Below are positions 1 to 8,825 of a stretch of DNA of 64,000 nt, in pieces. The notes under the pieces are model-generated. The model did no database searches and was not told where the DNA came from. It saw nothing but the letters and a program-made list of their open reading frames with translations. The position numbers and the translations under genes are program-made. Source of the DNA: CBDFLT01 sp965249225. Its GTDB lineage: Bacteria; Chloroflexota; Dehalococcoidia; Lucifugimonadales; G963668185. How positions within the stretch are numbered: the stretch's first letter is position 1; each line of letters starts with the position of its first letter. The stretch lies in contig CBDFLT010000009.1 in assembly GCA_965249225.1 (NCBI GenBank), positions 744,001 to 808,000 of the forward strand. Direction: 5' to 3'.

Positions 1-1247
1 ATGATGTTGGTTACAAGGTCTGGACCGTCCTTGCTTCGATGGCGCCGGTGTTCGCGGTGTATCTCCTCTGCCGGATGTTCCTCTCCCGCTGGGCCTCCGT
101 AGGCGCGGCTGGGTTCGTCTCTCTTGATCTCCTCCATGCGGAAATGATGGTGACGGGAGCCCTCCCGCTCCTAGGCTTTAGCCTGATCGCGGTGGCCTTG
201 TGGTGCATCGCCACCCTGGGCAGCCGGCACGGGCGCCATGACTGGAGATTCGGGTTCCTCCTGGCCGGGTGTATCCCTCTGATCGCGTTCGTCAATCAGA
301 CGAGCGCGGGCCTGGCGGCGATCCTGATTCCGGCTTACCTCGGTGGTGTCGTGTTCTACACTCGGGATCGCCGTATCCTCTGGCATACCCTCCCCTGGCT
401 GGCGCTCGGTGGAGCCCTTGCCCTCACAGCCCTGCCCTGGTATATCGGCAATCTCCCAGGCTCGGACGCAGTCAGGTATCCGGGTCCCTGGCTTTATCTC
501 TCCAACTGGGCCTCGAGCGCGTGGTGGCAGTTTGTAATCGCCGTCCCAGTCGGCTGGCTGGTGATCCGCAAGGCCCGCTCTCCACGGCTCAGGTCCTTGG
601 GCCTGGTCACGGTCCTACTCGGTGTGCTGCTGGTGTTCATGAGTACGGACGAGGCCATTATCAACATCTTCTATCGCTCCCGCTATATGGTGACGATCCC
701 GTTGTTCGTTTGCCTGGGATGGCTTGTGGCGCGGTACTGGTGGCCCCTGGCCACGCCTCGGTGGGCTGGGTATCTGGCCATGTTCGGGATCGCCCTCGTC
801 CTGGTGGCGGGCTATGTGTTCCAGTTTAAGAATCAGGCGCAGTATTCCGACATGATTACCGTGGCGACCGCCAATGTGCTAGAGGCCATCGACGGCGAGG
901 CCCAGGGGATCGTTACGAACACCTACACCCTGAGCCTTTGGATCGCCGCCCTTGAACGGGTGCCGTCCCCCTGGGCTTTCACCCATGAGCCGCCGGATGC
1001 GTTTGTCGCCATGGACCAGGACGTGAGGTGTGTCCTCAATTGGGTGGCGGGGTGTGACGGGCGCCTAGCCGCCAATCGCCTGGGTGTTTCCCACGTCCTC
1101 ATTGATACCAGGTTCCCCGACTACAACGGGCGCGCCCCAGCGAATTACAAGGCGCCGCCCGACCAGTGGAACGTGACCGCTAGCGCCCCCTGGCTATCTC
1201 AGGTCTATAGCAGGGGCAGCACTCAACTCTGGCTGATAGGAGAATAG
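1..1247 (+). CDS. Multi-pass membrane glycosyltransferase-like protein, 5' end outside window
   Basis: The frame is open to the left edge (first full codon at base 3), so the gene starts before the window and only its C-terminal ~414 residues are seen. The visible part has about eight or nine hydrophobic membrane spans followed by a soluble C-terminal tail of roughly 100 residues. That plan fits integral-membrane glycosyltransferases of the ArnT/PMT (GT-C) kind, which use lipid-linked sugar donors on the outer face of the membrane. The catalytic first loop would lie upstream and cannot be checked. The class is an inference from topology; no specific motif is visible. Confidence 0.55.
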   Translation, partial: DVGYKVWTVLASMAPVFAVYLLCRMFLSRWASVGAAGFVSLDLLHAEMMVTGALPLLGFSLIAVALWCIATLGSRHGRHDWRFGFLLAGCIPLIAFVNQTSAGLAAILIPAYLGGVVFYTRDRRILWHTLPWLALGGALALTALPWYIGNLPGSDAVRYPGPWLYLSNWASSAWWQFVIAVPVGWLVIRKARSPRLRSLGLVTVLLGVLLVFMSTDEAIINIFYRSRYMVTIPLFVCLGWLVARYWWPLATPRWAGYLAMFGIALVLVAGYVFQFKNQAQYSDMITVATANVLEAIDGEAQGIVTNTYTLSLWIAALERVPSPWAFTHEPPDAFVAMDQDVRCVLNWVAGCDGRLAANRLGVSHVLIDTRFPDYNGRAPANYKAPPDQWNVTASAPWLSQVYSRGSTQLWLIGE

Positions 1248-1379
1248 CACCATGGCCGTCGTACTCGCACCGTTCAGCAGGCCCGCGGTCTGGACCCCAA
1301 GGTAATCATCCCTCGTGAGGCGCAGAGATACCCATCAGAAATACCCTGATACCCTGGACTGGTAACAGGCACTCTCTTT

Positions 1380-1934
1380 TTGCTCGTCTATCTCAAATGG
1401 GGCTTTGGCATAGACTTCGTCATCGTCTGCGCGGCGCTGTCCATTCTGCTTGCTCTGGCCCTGATCGACCTGGAACACGGCCTTATCCTCAACCGGATTG
1501 TGTATCCAAGCCTCGTGGCCTTCCTCATCCTCTCGCCCTTCTGGTCAGAACTGGAATCCTCCCGGTCTTTTCTGGGAAATGAAGACATGTTGGCCTCGGC
1601 TCTTAACTCGTTAGTCGCTGGCCTCGGTGGCTTTCTGTTCTTCTTTTTCATCGCCTTGGCTTACCCGAGTGGTATGGGGGGTGGCGACGTGAAGCTGGCC
1701 GGTCTCATCGGGCTGATGGTCGGGCTCCCGGGCGTCATCGTTGCCCTGTGGGTCGCTGTGGTCTCGGGTGGTGTGGTGGCGGCGGCCCTGCTGCTGTCTG
1801 GTAAGAAGGGAAGGAAGGACGCGATTCCCTTCGGCCCTTTCCTGTCCATGGGCGCCATCGTCGCTCTACTGGCGGGAAGTAACATCGTCTCCGGCTACGA
1901 GGCTCTGGCGGACGATGTGGCGGCGGTGCTATGA
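1380..1934 (+). CDS. Prepilin peptidase (A24 family), N-terminally shortened
   Basis: Membrane aspartyl protease that cleaves type IV prepilin or archaellin-like leader peptides. Both aspartate motifs are present: DLEHGLI near residue 24 and GMGGGDVKL near residue 100, with several membrane spans. It has 184 residues against about 250 for full PilD-type enzymes. The N-terminal part (zinc-binding CxxC pairs, methylase segment) is absent. In-frame sequence before the TTG start still resembles the family, but a TGA at 1347-1349 closes the frame; 1248-1379 holds no intact gene. Either a CpaA-like short enzyme or a decayed full-length gene. Its stop overlaps the next ATG (ATGA). Confidence 0.72.
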   Translation: MLVYLKWGFGIDFVIVCAALSILLALALIDLEHGLILNRIVYPSLVAFLILSPFWSELESSRSFLGNEDMLASALNSLVAGLGGFLFFFFIALAYPSGMGGGDVKLAGLIGLMVGLPGVIVALWVAVVSGGVVAAALLLSGKKGRKDAIPFGPFLSMGAIVALLAGSNIVSGYEALADDVAAVL

Positions 1935-2149
1935 ACACCTCAAACGGCGTCTTGCAAGCCGCCGCCAAGACAATGAAGAGGCTGTCCGACGCCCTGCGCT
2001 CTGGAGGTCGCCCCTTGGCCGGTGTCGGGGAGCAGGATGCAGCTAGCACGGCCCAGGCAATGGAGTCTTACGTCGATACCATCTTCCGTGCCCTCGCCGC
2101 GTTCAGGTTCTTCTCCCTCAGCATGGGTGTCACCGCTAAAGCCCCTTAA
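1931..2149 (+). CDS. Small hypothetical protein
   Basis: Seventy-two residues, not recognised. It starts inside the stop of the prepilin peptidase gene (ATGA overlap) and its TAA shares a base with the ATG of the next gene, so three frames are translationally coupled. Composition is mildly amphipathic with no signal peptide or cysteine motif. It may be a real linker gene of this operon, or a spurious frame between two genes that would otherwise be about 215 bp apart. Confidence 0.4.
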   Translation: MNTSNGVLQAAAKTMKRLSDALRSGGRPLAGVGEQDAASTAQAMESYVDTIFRALAAFRFFSLSMGVTAKAP

Positions 2150-3267
2150 TGTACTACTGGTCGGATTTCGACTGGCTCCTCACGGTGAGGATACGATCCG
2201 CCTCTGCCCACGATCTGAGGGTGGAGGCGGTGTCAGCTCTCCTGGCCCTGGCGCTCATTCTCCCAACCACGTTCTCTGAGTTTGACGATAGGCGCCTGGC
2301 TCTCACCTGGGCCGCGATGCTCGGGGCTGTAATGTTCGCTCCTGATAGACGAGTAGGCCCTAAGCTCGTAATCCTGGTCATGCTTGGGTCCGCGCTGTTG
2401 GCGATCCCTGGTGCGTTCCTGTGGGGCTCTAACCATGTGTTTGAGACCGCCACCCTTGCGTACCTCACCGCGCCGCTGGTGCTGTTTTACGTCGCCTCCC
2501 CCTCAGTGAATGTGTCCCGCGTCCTTGCGTGGGTGTTTGGCTTCGTCCTGGTCAATGCGGCGGTGACGATCATTCAGGGCGCCGGGTTTGAGGAACACCG
2601 AGCTGCTGGGCTCATGTTCTCCCCCAACCTGTCAGCCGCGTTCCTCCTGATCGGTATTGTCGCGGCGTTCCACTGGAGGAAACCCTGGCTGGCCCTGCCC
2701 TTGATTATCGCCATTCTGTTCACCGGGTCCAGGTGGGCCTCAGGGGTGGCGGTCTTGGTCTCAGTGGGAATGGTGGTTGCTAGACAGGTGAGCTGGCCCG
2801 CGGTCCTGGTGGCCTGGCTTGCAGCTGGCCTGGTGGCCCTGCCCTCCCTGGACGTTATCAAGGGGAGCTATCGGTTGTTTGGAGGACCCGGGGACATCGC
2901 CGCCCGTCTGGAGGCGGACTTTGTGGAGCGCATGCCGACCATCAACACCCCTACCCTAGCGCCTCAGGGCTTTACCGATCTAACAGAGACCCCTCATAAC
3001 GTCCCGTTCCGTATGGCGATTGAAACCGGGCTGGTCGCAGCTGCGCTGTGGACGATTCTTACCATGTGGGCGCTCTGGCGTGGTCCGAGGGGAACGTTGG
3101 CCTGGTGGGGCCTGCTGGTTGTGTTCCTACTGTCGATGATGGAATATTACACGTGGGTTGGGCCTATGGGAGCCTTTTGGTGGCTGTTCGTAGGTATCCG
3201 GGTGGGGGAGCTTGCAGGGGCGCCAGGGGAGAGGCGGTTGGCTCACCGGCTACTGTTACCGGGCTAG
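2149..3267 (+). CDS. O-antigen ligase/polymerase-like membrane protein
   Basis: Hydrophobic protein of 372 residues with about ten predicted membrane spans. A large periplasmic-type loop near residues 240-290 contains a TPHNVPF...ETG segment, typical of the Wzy/WaaL (PF04932) superfamily, where a loop histidine is important for transferring polymer from its lipid carrier. I infer a role in exporting or ligating a surface polysaccharide, in line with the membrane glycosyltransferase-like gene upstream. The start is the ATG sharing a base with the preceding TAA. Family assignment rests on topology and this loop motif. Confidence 0.65.
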   Translation: MYYWSDFDWLLTVRIRSASAHDLRVEAVSALLALALILPTTFSEFDDRRLALTWAAMLGAVMFAPDRRVGPKLVILVMLGSALLAIPGAFLWGSNHVFETATLAYLTAPLVLFYVASPSVNVSRVLAWVFGFVLVNAAVTIIQGAGFEEHRAAGLMFSPNLSAAFLLIGIVAAFHWRKPWLALPLIIAILFTGSRWASGVAVLVSVGMVVARQVSWPAVLVAWLAAGLVALPSLDVIKGSYRLFGGPGDIAARLEADFVERMPTINTPTLAPQGFTDLTETPHNVPFRMAIETGLVAAALWTILTMWALWRGPRGTLAWWGLLVVFLLSMMEYYTWVGPMGAFWWLFVGIRVGELAGAPGERRLAHRLLLPG

Positions 3268-3681
3268 CTCTACCGAGGCTCCCGGCTCAATCTGAAACCT
3301 GGCCGCGTGGCCAGCGGTGATCTCCAGTAAGTATCGCGCCCCAGCTGGCGGCTTATACCTGATCGGCTCAACGCCGGGTGGAGCTGCTGGGGCGCCGTGG
3401 ACCACCTCCAGCACCTCCCAGTCCCTTGAAATCCAGATCAGGTCCAGTGGGAAATTCATGCCCAGCATCCATGCCGGTTGGGGCCGCTGATCGAATACGA
3501 ACAGCATCCCCCGATTCGGTTTGAGCGCTCCCCTACCACTAAGTCCCATGGCCCGCTCTCCTGGGCTGTCCACAATCTCCACATAGACCAGGTGATTGTT
3601 CACCACCAGCTCGGGCAGGGGCCTATAACACGCCATCGACGCAAGGCCGATTATGGGGAGGAGCGCGTGGACTATTCTCAT
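3256..3681 (-). CDS. DUF192 family protein
   Basis: A secreted DUF192 domain protein (single small beta domain, function unsettled in bacteria). Diagnostic segments are GERAMGLSGR, GMLFVFDQ, MLGMNFPLDLIWI and the late segment YLLEITAG. I take the ATG at 3681, giving MRIVHALLP, a hydrophobic signal segment ending in SMAC that may be a weak lipobox. A longer frame exists upstream but would overlap the small zinc protein. The start overlaps that gene's stop (ATGA), so the two are probably coupled. The 3' end overlaps convergently the end of the O-antigen-ligase-like gene. Confidence 0.75.
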   Translation of the reverse strand: MRIVHALLPIIGLASMACYRPLPELVVNNHLVYVEIVDSPGERAMGLSGRGALKPNRGMLFVFDQRPQPAWMLGMNFPLDLIWISRDWEVLEVVHGAPAAPPGVEPIRYKPPAGARYLLEITAGHAARFQIEPGASVELAR

Positions 3682-3797
3682 GCGGGAACAGCCTCCACGT
3701 CCTTTTCGTCTAGCTTGATATGCTGGCAGTCCAGGCATATCCAGCCCATTGGGGAGTAGCCCTTACCCTCGGGGGCTCGGGTGTAGAGCCGTTTCAT
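3678..3797 (-). CDS. Small zinc-knuckle protein (39 aa)
   Basis: A 39-residue frame starting MKRLYTRAPEGKG with a GWICLDCQHI segment, so a single CxxC pair that could bind metal as a dimer or be half of a zinc ribbon. Its ATG overlaps the TGA of the restriction-like gene (ATGA) and its TGA overlaps the ATG of the DUF192 gene. The upstream out-of-frame bases read GHRYYATMKRLYTR, which looks like a natural extension of this protein. I therefore suspect the original gene began further upstream and was cut when the restriction-modification genes arrived. Function unknown. Confidence 0.5.
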   Translation of the reverse strand: MKRLYTRAPEGKGYSPMGWICLDCQHIKLDEKDVEAVPA

Positions 3798-4270
3798 GGT
3801 CGCGTAATACCTGTGGCCAGGTACGCAATGATGTTTCGATATCCATTCTTAAGCGTCCAACCATCGGAGCCTTCAATAATCGAGGAGATCACTGCGTTGT
3901 ATAGCTGGGCTACGCGGATTATGTGCTCCTCACGCAGGACAGTCCTTCTGGACTCATCCTCCCAGGAATCGACGGCACCCGCTATTTCGGCCACACGCTT
4001 TCGTGGCAACAGCGCGATACCCCGGTAATATTCGGAGGCGCGAGGATTCTGACGCAACAGAAGAGGATGTGCGAATACAAGTTTTGGGTCGATGTCGGAT
4101 GACGTGACGTGTCTCCACGCCTCCTCGCTTATCATGAGGTCTGCCATAGGAAGAAAGCTCAATGCTCCCTCAAAGGTGGCGATGGACCTGCGCAACGCTA
4201 GATCAGTTCTCTGCCGGATTCTCTCCGCGATTACGGCGGAGCGCCTCTGGGCATCGTCCAGCTTAGCCAT
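3794..4270 (-). CDS. Restriction-endonuclease-like protein, probably C-terminally truncated
   Basis: A 158-residue protein directly after a DNA methyltransferase and overlapping it by 8 bp, the usual place for a type II restriction enzyme. The C-terminal stretch with WTLKNGYRNII reminded me of XcyI/SmaI-type endonucleases, but that memory could not be checked. The protein ends just after this point, well short of the ~300 residues I would expect, and no PD-(D/E)XK motif is evident. The last few codons read out of frame through what looks like the start of the next gene. I start it at ATG 4270; a longer frame upstream overlaps the methyltransferase fully. Probably inactive. Confidence 0.45.
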   Translation of the reverse strand: MAKLDDAQRRSAVIAERIRQRTDLALRRSIATFEGALSFLPMADLMISEEAWRHVTSSDIDPKLVFAHPLLLRQNPRASEYYRGIALLPRKRVAEIAGAVDSWEDESRRTVLREEHIIRVAQLYNAVISSIIEGSDGWTLKNGYRNIIAYLATGITRP

Positions 4271-5765
4271 CTTCTCGTACCCACCGATAGACGCATTTGC
4301 GCAATTCTCTTCGTCCGAAGCGCCCCATCTGCTGACTGGAATTCCCCTTGCCGCGAGGCAGCGCCCAGATGTCCGTGCAAGTGAATCCATTTTGTTCGGC
4401 GTAGTCCGATAGAATCAGATCGACGGGCACCTCTTCACCATGGTATTGGACGTTGTCATTCACCATGATCACAGTACCACCAGGGCGTACAAGTCGGCCC
4501 AACTCTGCAATGACTACGGCCATTTCAAGGAAATACCCTTCGATGAGACGTATTACGTGCGGATTGCTAAGCTCCTTCGCTCGTGCTTTCAGGATAGCCA
4601 AGACCTCATGAATAGCACTTTGGTTCTTGTATAGACTTGTTGCCGTATCTAGGAGATCCGAGCCATCATATGCAGTCTTTAGGAGCTCCAGTTTGGGCTT
4701 GTTCTCGACCGTTGCAGACAGCATGCTCTGGCGGAGTGCAGAAAACGCTTCCTGATCAAAGCCAAGCCACGCGAGTTCGAGAGCGTAAGTCCTGGTGTAG
4801 TCGTACCGATTTGCGTATGGAGGAGATGTGATCACCATGTCAAAGGAGCCATTGGGCAGCAGACGGAGACGTTCCAAGCTGGAGCCGGTGATAAACTCAG
4901 GTACTCCCCTGCCGAACTCCTCTTTGAGGGGCTTTATGTCCTCCGACATTTCGGCGAGGCGAGTTTCGAGAGCGTTCAAAAGCGGCAAGATAGGGCCCTT
5001 GTGCATCCGAGCCCTTAGCTTGCGTCCCGATCGATAATCCCACCGAAGGTACTGCCCATCCTTGCGCGTGTAACTTATGGATTCGAGGACACTCATACAG
5101 GCCAGATTGAGCATGGAGCGAATGCCCGGATCGTCCACGGCACTGATGTACTCTCGGGCCCTGGCGAGCCCCCTTTCGGTTTCCGACGGGAAGGCGGACT
5201 CCGTGATGCGAACGTGTCGAAACGCGTGCCTGCCATCCGCTGCTTTACCTGATGCCACATGGTTGAGCAGGGATTCAGCGGCGACTCCAAATGCTTCCCG
5301 GCGCAACCCATTGGCAGCATGGGCGATTGCGTTGCCAGTCAATACTCCCACGGGAATTATCTCGATGCCAGTTGCCTTCAGGCCCCTGCCAGCCGCGATG
5401 AGCGGGGTGGTGCCAATACCGGAGAAAGGGTCAAGGACGGCACTCGGTTGGACCTCGTCCAACATTCGCTCCACAAGTTCCAGAGAGAACCCTTCCTTGT
5501 ACTTTAGCCAGCGAAACCCCGGGACCTCTCGGTTTCCCTGGTACGAGACCACTCTGCGTGTCAAGTTTGAATCGACAGATAGTCTCTTCTCAAAACGCGT
5601 GTGCAGGGCCCGGCGTTCTTCAACGCTCCCACCGTTAGGAGATTCAATCGGCGTCCGGCATTGAATTCCTGTCATACCTTGAAACGCCTCTGCAGTTCCC
5701 GGAGGGGATAAGATGTCATGACTCCTGTCCTGAGGGAAACTCAAGAGGAAGTCGCCCTTGCCCAC
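4263..5765 (-). CDS. Site-specific DNA methyltransferase (amino-MTase, probably N4-cytosine)
   Basis: A 500-residue methyltransferase. Motif I (DPFSGIGTT, SAM binding) is at about 112-120 and the catalytic motif IV (TSPPY) at about 313-317. The TSPPY form is typical of N4-cytosine enzymes. Motif I precedes motif IV with about 190 residues between, which could hold the target-recognition part. The GTG start at 5765 has AGAGGA a few bases before it; an internal ATG at 5675 is the alternative. It forms a type II pair with the shortened gene downstream. With that partner damaged, this may now act as a solitary methylase. Confidence 0.82.
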   Translation of the reverse strand: MGKGDFLLSFPQDRSHDILSPPGTAEAFQGMTGIQCRTPIESPNGGSVEERRALHTRFEKRLSVDSNLTRRVVSYQGNREVPGFRWLKYKEGFSLELVERMLDEVQPSAVLDPFSGIGTTPLIAAGRGLKATGIEIIPVGVLTGNAIAHAANGLRREAFGVAAESLLNHVASGKAADGRHAFRHVRITESAFPSETERGLARAREYISAVDDPGIRSMLNLACMSVLESISYTRKDGQYLRWDYRSGRKLRARMHKGPILPLLNALETRLAEMSEDIKPLKEEFGRGVPEFITGSSLERLRLLPNGSFDMVITSPPYANRYDYTRTYALELAWLGFDQEAFSALRQSMLSATVENKPKLELLKTAYDGSDLLDTATSLYKNQSAIHEVLAILKARAKELSNPHVIRLIEGYFLEMAVVIAELGRLVRPGGTVIMVNDNVQYHGEEVPVDLILSDYAEQNGFTCTDIWALPRGKGNSSQQMGRFGRRELRKCVYRWVREDG

Positions 5766-5779
5766 TGTCCTCTATGAAT

Positions 5780-5998
5780 CTACGCAAGGCGTAGCGCACC
5801 ACAAACGCCAGCGTCGTGCGTCTCGTCTGCCGTTGAAGGGTTCAATAAAATGAATGTGCAATAACAGTTTTCGGGGTCCGGGACAAACTCATGTACCGTT
5901 CGCCGGAGCATGTACCGATAACGCCGATCAGCGGAAAACTCGGCTGGCTCTCGGCTCCGGCCAATGTGGGCGATGATGTTCTTGAAGGGCATAAACAA
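5780..5998 (-). pseudogene. DUF1643 family protein, truncated
   Basis: Seventy-two residues with the DUF1643 N-terminal signature: YRYMLRR, then FILLNPSTADETHD. The family normally runs on for another ~90 residues after this motif. Here a stop follows about a dozen residues later, 14 bp before the methyltransferase start. I read it as a gene cut by rearrangement at the edge of the restriction-modification pair. DUF1643 genes often sit near restriction or mobile genes. Confidence 0.6.
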
Positions 5999-6089
5999 AG
6001 GTTCCTTTATTCAGGGGTCCGCCACCGGGGTGCATTTATACCTCGTCGACGTGGCGTTTCACCCTCCCCCTTTTTTTGAGCCCTTTCCA

Positions 6090-6107
6090 GGCTTTGCACT
6101 AAAAGTC
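6090..6107 (+). repeat. Left terminal inverted repeat of the RM-carrying element
   Basis: GGCTTTGCACTAAAAGTC, matching the right end at 17 of 18 positions. It is followed by two more caaaagtc copies at 6118-6125 and 6138-6145, spaced about 18-20 bp. Confidence 0.7.
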
Positions 6108-6180
6108 GGTGTTGATGCAAAAGTCCCTCGGTTGACGCAAAAGTCGGTGGACTCCATCGACCCTTTTGGCGGGAATCCCA

Positions 6181-8595
6181 CTATCGGCTGAACGCATCTT
6201 TTACGGATTGCCAGTACGGGATTGCTTCGACCATCTTCTCCATGTACCTGTAATTTAGCCCGCCATCTTGGTCAACGGGCATGGCGAATTGAGTCTTGGC
6301 AAACCGGCGTTGGTAGCACTGTCGCCCGTAAGAGTATCTCCATTTGGCACTACTGAGCATTTGAGCCGCGAACATTAAAGAGGCTGGACTGAACCCGTTA
6401 AACTCCGGTTTGGGTGAACACATAACGACGTTGTCCGTAGCAATGAACGGGACGGGCTGGGCGAAGGCATCTCCGGTTACCGTCGAAACAGTGATTGTTC
6501 CAGATGTCCATTCCCGTGCCTCATCAGGCATGTCGTAAAGGCCCACAAACCCGTTATCTGTGCTTATCCGAGATATGGTCACGTAGTCGCCGGGGTCGAG
6601 GTCGGAGATAGAGTGGAAGTGTCCTCGCTCAAGGGTGAAAATCTCCTCCGCAACGAACTCACGCCAACCAGAGTCGGGAGAGAGGGGGGTAAACTCCGGG
6701 ATGGACGGCTGATTGCCACCATAGGTTGCCCTGTCGATCTTGATCAAGTAAGCCAGCGTGTTGCGGATGCTGTTCTGTAATCCGGCTTGGACGACTTCGT
6801 CGGTGGGCTGAGGTTGTGTTAGATAGGCTTCGGGCACCAGTTCAATGTCGCTGTCGGTGAAGTCAATTGGGGTGGCCCGCTGGAGTTGATATGCCGTTTC
6901 CACTGGTAAAGCGGAATTGCGGATAAACGCCTTAACGATGTTGCGTATATCAGCCAAAGTATTTGTGGTTCTAGCATGGGGCAGCCGTTTCCCTTTCCGC
7001 TTGAGCAGTCCATCAGTCATTGCCCGTATCCACAGGACATTTTGGTCTCGGGGATGGGGGATTCCTTTACGGATGAACACGCCAACCGTGGTCACGCCGA
7101 CTGGATAGAAAACATCGGGCGGGAAAGTCACCACACCTAACAGAGTATGCCCTGCCAGTAGAGAATGGCGCCGCCATGCTCGATAAGCGCCGGGCTTGAC
7201 CATGACAGAGTAAGGCAAGACGGAAAACAAAATCCCACCCTGTTCCATCTGTGCGAGGGCTTGGTCGATGAAGTGGAATTCCTTTTCGTCGCTGCGTTGT
7301 AGGGCAAAGGGAGGGTTCATCATCACTTTCGTGACAGGGGTGACTCCAGAGGCCGCCGTAGCGTATTTGGCTGTGGGTACTCCCTCCTCCGAGGCAGCGG
7401 TCAGATGTCTGGCAAAGCAGTTCCCCTCTTGGATGTTGTTCTTGCCGTCACCTCGGAAAATCATGTTCACTACGGCTAAGGCCGCAACTCCATCATCCTG
7501 CTCAATACCGAACACCGAGTGTTGCTTGAATCGCTCCAACTGCGTCGGGCTAGCATTCTGCTTGACATAGTCGAAGGCGGCCACTAGGAATCCCCCGGTT
7601 CCGCAAGTTGGATCGTAGACAATATCGTTGACTTGAATGTCAAGAACATCCGCCGCCCATCGGGTCAAATGGCGCGGCGTCAAGACGATACCTAAATCCT
7701 GGGCCCAGCTCGCGTACTTGAGAAAGACCTCGTAGAACGCACCCAACCAGTCCGCTCCCGAATTCATGGCGGACCGGATGTTGAGGTTATTCAGTTCCTG
7801 AAGAGTATCGACCAACGCCTGACGTAGTTTTATGTGGTTGTCCGGTGTCGATGGAAGAGCGATGTTGATATAGTCCGCGAACTCCGACTTGCCTTGGTCC
7901 CGCAAGATGCTGTGAACTCTGGCGTTGATGTCCCGGATTAAAATGTCCGGGCGGGGCTCGTCAATGTTGGGGGCGGTATCACTAACTTGAGCGAGTAAAA
8001 GAGCGGCCATTACCCCCGCTCGCTGGTGGGGGTTGACTGCCCCCAGATGTAAAATCTCGTTGATATGCTCTGCCTTGGCAATGAATAGCTGTTCGTCGAT
8101 TGCTGGATCAGCAATATCCGAGCGGCCCGTTCGCAGGATAGTTTGTAAAGCTTCTTGGCCAAGCAACCCAGTCGTAGGAATACCGTTTAATGTGACCGGG
8201 ACAAATGCCGTCCCATCGAAGACCTTAGTCTGCACCAAAAACGAGTCGATGGGGTTACCGGCCACGCCAGAGATAAACAGGGCCTGATATGTCCCGTTCT
8301 CTTGGAATGTTTGTGCGTATTCCTCAGCTTCTTTTAGAGCCTGCTCTAATTCCTTATGGGCGGGCTTGGCCTCAAATATCCACAGGACTTTGCTGGTGAC
8401 CTTGACGACGTTCTCAGGTACGCGGCCTTTCAGAGACTCGTTGATCGCCGGGTTGTGCAGAGCCTCGTGTTGCGTCCACACTTGGCCAGCATCAGCCCGT
8501 TCCGGGTTGCGCACGTCCCAGCCCAACAGCCTCAGTTCGTCCTTGATAAACTGATAGGCGTGAACCTCGCTGTCTGTGGCCTTTCTGCGTGGCAT
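6181..8595 (-). CDS. Type IIG-like restriction-modification protein (nuclease + N6-adenine methylase)
   Basis: A single chain of 804 residues from ATG 8595. The N-terminal region has a PD-(D/E)XK-like core (WIFEAK, about 73-77). A HsdM-like helical domain follows, then an N6-adenine methyltransferase domain with motif I DPTCGTGGF (328-336) and catalytic NPPF (427-430), and a C-terminal region of about 200 residues likely to recognise the target. This is the layout of RMS-fusion type IIG enzymes. It starts 2 bp after the stop of the HTH gene and is probably co-transcribed with it. It lies inside the inverted repeats of a transposon-like unit. The specificity cannot be read. Confidence 0.8.
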   Translation of the reverse strand: MPRRKATDSEVHAYQFIKDELRLLGWDVRNPERADAGQVWTQHEALHNPAINESLKGRVPENVVKVTSKVLWIFEAKPAHKELEQALKEAEEYAQTFQENGTYQALFISGVAGNPIDSFLVQTKVFDGTAFVPVTLNGIPTTGLLGQEALQTILRTGRSDIADPAIDEQLFIAKAEHINEILHLGAVNPHQRAGVMAALLLAQVSDTAPNIDEPRPDILIRDINARVHSILRDQGKSEFADYINIALPSTPDNHIKLRQALVDTLQELNNLNIRSAMNSGADWLGAFYEVFLKYASWAQDLGIVLTPRHLTRWAADVLDIQVNDIVYDPTCGTGGFLVAAFDYVKQNASPTQLERFKQHSVFGIEQDDGVAALAVVNMIFRGDGKNNIQEGNCFARHLTAASEEGVPTAKYATAASGVTPVTKVMMNPPFALQRSDEKEFHFIDQALAQMEQGGILFSVLPYSVMVKPGAYRAWRRHSLLAGHTLLGVVTFPPDVFYPVGVTTVGVFIRKGIPHPRDQNVLWIRAMTDGLLKRKGKRLPHARTTNTLADIRNIVKAFIRNSALPVETAYQLQRATPIDFTDSDIELVPEAYLTQPQPTDEVVQAGLQNSIRNTLAYLIKIDRATYGGNQPSIPEFTPLSPDSGWREFVAEEIFTLERGHFHSISDLDPGDYVTISRISTDNGFVGLYDMPDEAREWTSGTITVSTVTGDAFAQPVPFIATDNVVMCSPKPEFNGFSPASLMFAAQMLSSAKWRYSYGRQCYQRRFAKTQFAMPVDQDGGLNYRYMEKMVEAIPYWQSVKDAFSR

Positions 8596-8597
8596 TA

Positions 8598-8819
8598 CTA
8601 GTGCCCCACACTGGATTGGTACCGTCGTTTCTTGGGGACTCTTTTCTGTTGGAGCAACCGGTCTAGGTGCTCTAGGGTCGATTTCCGGTTCGCTGGTGTC
8701 CGGTCGCCGGCGTTCCACTTCTCAACGGCGTTCTTGGTGACCCCCAGTTCGTCCGCTATCGCCGCCCAAGTCCAGCCTTTGTCCCGAAGGTTCGCAAGGC
8801 ACGTCTGAACTTCGTTCAT
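8598..8819 (-). CDS. Small HTH DNA-binding protein, possible controller of the RM operon
   Basis: A 73-residue protein with a clear helix-turn-helix (TWAAIADELGVTKNAVEKWN, about 17-36) and a basic tail (KRVPKKRR). Its ATG at 8819 lies 7 bp from a candidate -10 box. A 17-bp inverted repeat overlaps the divergent promoters just upstream. By position it resembles the controller (C) proteins of restriction-modification systems, which delay nuclease expression. Whether it binds this palindrome is inference. A long frame on the same strand extends through the transposase gene but is antisense shadow, so I use the short frame. Confidence 0.65.
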   Translation of the reverse strand: MNEVQTCLANLRDKGWTWAAIADELGVTKNAVEKWNAGDRTPANRKSTLEHLDRLLQQKRVPKKRRYQSSVGH

Positions 8820-8825
8820 GGTGGC

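Noticed and set aside
269..829. Long plus-strand frame inside the first gene
   Set aside because: A shadow of the membrane protein frame; composition is not protein-like and no start signal is seen.
1347..1349. TGA before the prepilin peptidase as another selenocysteine codon
   Set aside because: The position is not a cysteine in the family and I saw no SECIS-like hairpin after it.
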